This document shows, piece after piece, positions 5,920 through 7,501 of a stretch of DNA of 7,501 nt. A model generated the notes under the pieces. It was not told the DNA's origin and ran no database searches. It saw nothing but the letters and a program-made list of their open reading frames with translations. The DNA comes from Balneolales bacterium. Lineage in GTDB: Bacteria; Bacteroidota; Rhodothermia; Balneolales; Natronogracilivirgulaceae. The position numbers and the translations under genes were made by a program. The DNA is taken from the NCBI GenBank assembly GCA_007133995.1, contig SLLP01000126.1:1-7501 (forward strand). The letters are read 5' to 3'. Each line of letters begins with the position of its first letter. The stretch's first letter is position 1.

Positions 5920-7182
5920 TCAGGACCCCTCCAACTCCTGCTTCCGTAATGCGGCTTCAATGAAGTAATACTCAGCGTATATGATTGGCGTGGCAATTTC
6001 ATATCCACCAGGACGATTGCCGGTACTGTGATCCAGTAAAAAGCCGAGATTTTCTCCAAGATCAGAACGATAATTGCGATACATGCTGGCTAGCATGTGA
6101 TCTGCAGTCTGCTTGTAGTAGTCACTATTCTCGGGAACCATGGTACTCAATTCATAGAGTGCTGAAGCAGTAATGGCCGCTGCGGAGACATCCCTTGGCT
6201 CGCTGGGAATATTTTCTGCATCAAAATCCCAGTATGGTACCAAATCATCAGGCAACCTGGGATGGTTAAGCATAAACTCCGCAATTTTTTCTGCCTGCTC
6301 CAGAAATTCGGGCAACTGGGTGAATCGATAGGCCATGGCATATCCATAGAGGCCCCAGGCTTGTCCACGTGCCCAGGCTGACTCATGAAATTCGCCCTGA
6401 TGAGTGTGAAGGTTTCTGACTTCTCCTGTTGTTGTATCAAAATCAACGACATGATAGGAGCTGTTGTCGTCCCGGAAGATATGCTCCATGGTCGTGCGGG
6501 AATGCTGAACTGCTATGTCATGATAAATCGGATCACCGGTGATTTCACTGGCGCGAAACAGGAGCTCAAGATTCATCATATTGTCGATGATAACGGGAAA
6601 ATCCCAGGTTTCCCGATTGAAATCCCAGGAGCGGATCGCTCCCACCGTTTCATTGTATCGTGTGATAAGCGTTTGCGCAGATTCAACAATAACGTCGCGA
6701 TAGTGAGGGTCTCCGGTGAGACGGTACCCGTTACCAAAACTGCAGTAGATCTTGAATCCCATATCATGGGTGCCGTCATTCGTTTTTTCACGCTCGATCG
6801 GGGCGGTACGCTCCCGGGCTTCCTCCAACCAGAAATCATCTCCGGTCAGCTCATACATGTACCACAACACGCCTGGCAAAAAACCACTGGTCCAGTCACG
6901 TGAAGAGATAAGAAACAATTCGCCATCTCTGACAGATCGAACACTTACATGCGGTCCTCTTCTTCCCTCGGGATTTTCTTCAATGGCTTCATCCATTTCA
7001 TCCAGGAGGTAGACCAGCTGTCGGCCGGCAAAATCGGTAATCTCGGTTGCACTTACATCCTCGCTTATCTCAGGTTCGGTTTCGCCACAGGAAGAGGCAA
7101 GCATTGAGACAAATAGAAGTGCAACAAAGACAAATACAAAATTCAGGTCTATTTGCTTGATTAGCATTGACTTATTTTTCAT
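5920..7182 (-). CDS. GH88 unsaturated glucuronyl hydrolase, lipoprotein
   Basis: 420 residues. The N-terminus is a lipoprotein signal peptide with a hydrophobic core FVFVFVALLFVSML and a lipobox ASSC, lipidated cysteine at 32, followed by an acidic GETEPE. An alternative start is Met6. The rest is an alpha/alpha-barrel of the GH88 type. HDMGF (139-143) carries the first conserved Asp (D140), and IIDNMMNLELL (198-208) the catalytic Asp (D200), equivalent to Asp88 and Asp149 of Bacillus GL1 UGL. SAWARGQAWGLYG (268-280) is the substrate-site block. The family hydrates the 4,5-double bond of unsaturated uronyl residues left by polysaccharide lyases and so releases the terminal sugar. GH105 is the related alternative, but the HDMGF and IDNMMN blocks favour GH88. 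Lipid anchoring places it in the envelope. The BNR-4 protein upstream in the window is a plausible partner producing its substrate. Confidence 0.93.
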   Translation of the reverse strand: MKNKSMLIKQIDLNFVFVFVALLFVSMLASSCGETEPEISEDVSATEITDFAGRQLVYLLDEMDEAIEENPEGRRGPHVSVRSVRDGELFLISSRDWTSGFLPGVLWYMYELTGDDFWLEEARERTAPIEREKTNDGTHDMGFKIYCSFGNGYRLTGDPHYRDVIVESAQTLITRYNETVGAIRSWDFNRETWDFPVIIDNMMNLELLFRASEITGDPIYHDIAVQHSRTTMEHIFRDDNSSYHVVDFDTTTGEVRNLHTHQGEFHESAWARGQAWGLYGYAMAYRFTQLPEFLEQAEKIAEFMLNHPRLPDDLVPYWDFDAENIPSEPRDVSAAAITASALYELSTMVPENSDYYKQTADHMLASMYRNYRSDLGENLGFLLDHSTGNRPGGYEIATPIIYAEYYFIEAALRKQELEGS

Positions 7183-7501
7183 GATAATGTTATATGGTTA
7201 TTTTGAAGGGTGTTTTTTTGAAATACGGCTTTTCCAAACCCGCAAGATTTAATCATTCTGTCTTCAAGGGAAGTGGCTTTGTCAGTCGTAATTATAATGG
7301 GAAGTATCGTCTTTTTGGCGAGGAAAAGCTCTTAAATGAGACACTAAAAACCTGGATACTTAAAAAGTGTAATACATTAAAGATAAAAAAAACACCGTTC
7401 AAATCAAATATAATGTGGTTGTTTTCTTTAGAATAAACACGGTAAATAACTCAGGTTTATTCAAGTATAAGAAGCGTATTGTTTTAAATAATCATTTTTT
7501 A
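7183..7501. other. AT-rich intergenic region, no supported gene
   Basis: These 319 bases lie upstream of the GH88 gene and run to the window edge. A + strand frame at 7194-7436 (80 codons, rich in Lys and Phe) has no ribosome-binding site and no recognisable domain. It starts only 12 bases beyond the divergent GH88 start, so it is probably chance. A TATAAT at 7409-7414 sits in the 10-mer ATATAATGTG, which also occurs at 2341-2350 before the BNR-4 gene. It may be the -10 box of a gene beyond the right edge. The region must also hold the GH88 promoter, but no clear hexamer pair was seen. Confidence 0.5.

Noticed and set aside
6385..6903. 172-codon + strand open frame
   Set aside because: It lies antisense inside the GH88 gene, over its conserved catalytic region, and has no recognisable features.
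7194..7436. 80-codon + strand frame in AT-rich DNA
   Set aside because: Its composition reflects the AT-rich DNA, no ribosome-binding site is visible, and it starts within the likely GH88 promoter region. It was kept only as a note on the intergenic region.

Overview
The window looks like a chromosomal stretch from a free-living, probably marine member of the Bacteroidota/Balneolota/Rhodothermota group. This is inferred from three lipoprotein-type signal peptides on envelope or carbohydrate-active proteins, weak or absent Shine-Dalgarno sequences, a Bacteroidota-style TPR protein, and a BNR-4 beta-propeller protein together with a GH88 enzyme. No phylogenetic marker is present, so the phylum is not certain.

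Left part (1-2098, + strand): the C-terminal portion of a tetratricopeptide-repeat protein cut by the window edge, closed by a clear rho-independent terminator. A 313-bp gap follows. It holds an opposite-strand, protein-like but frame-split remnant and an 11-bp direct repeat at the start of the next gene. That gene is a class I SAM-dependent methyltransferase with an NPPW catalytic motif, interrupted by a lysine-rich segment encoded by seven 12-bp tandem units.

Middle part (2342-4698, + strand): a lipoprotein of the BNR-4 seven-bladed beta-propeller type (the fold of ulvan lyases and related uronate-acting enzymes), then a degraded C-terminal fragment of a VanX/DdpX-type D-Ala-D-Ala dipeptidase, then a small lipoprotein that joins a TonB C-terminal-like domain to a degenerate parvulin-like domain. 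Its stop codon lies inside a 15-bp tandem repeat.

Right part (4739-7182, - strand): a complete CorA magnesium transporter and, upstream of it on the same strand, a lipoprotein GH88 unsaturated glucuronyl hydrolase. The last 319 bases are AT-rich with no supported gene.

The functional link is between the BNR-4 protein and the GH88 enzyme. A lyase acting on a uronic-acid polysaccharide leaves a 4,5-unsaturated uronyl end, which GH88 enzymes remove. The two genes are not in one operon (opposite strands, with the TonB-like lipoprotein and corA between them), so this is a loose cluster and not a full polysaccharide utilization locus. I see no previously undescribed multi-gene system. The unusual points are local: two in-frame tandem repeats, a domain fusion and two decaying genes.
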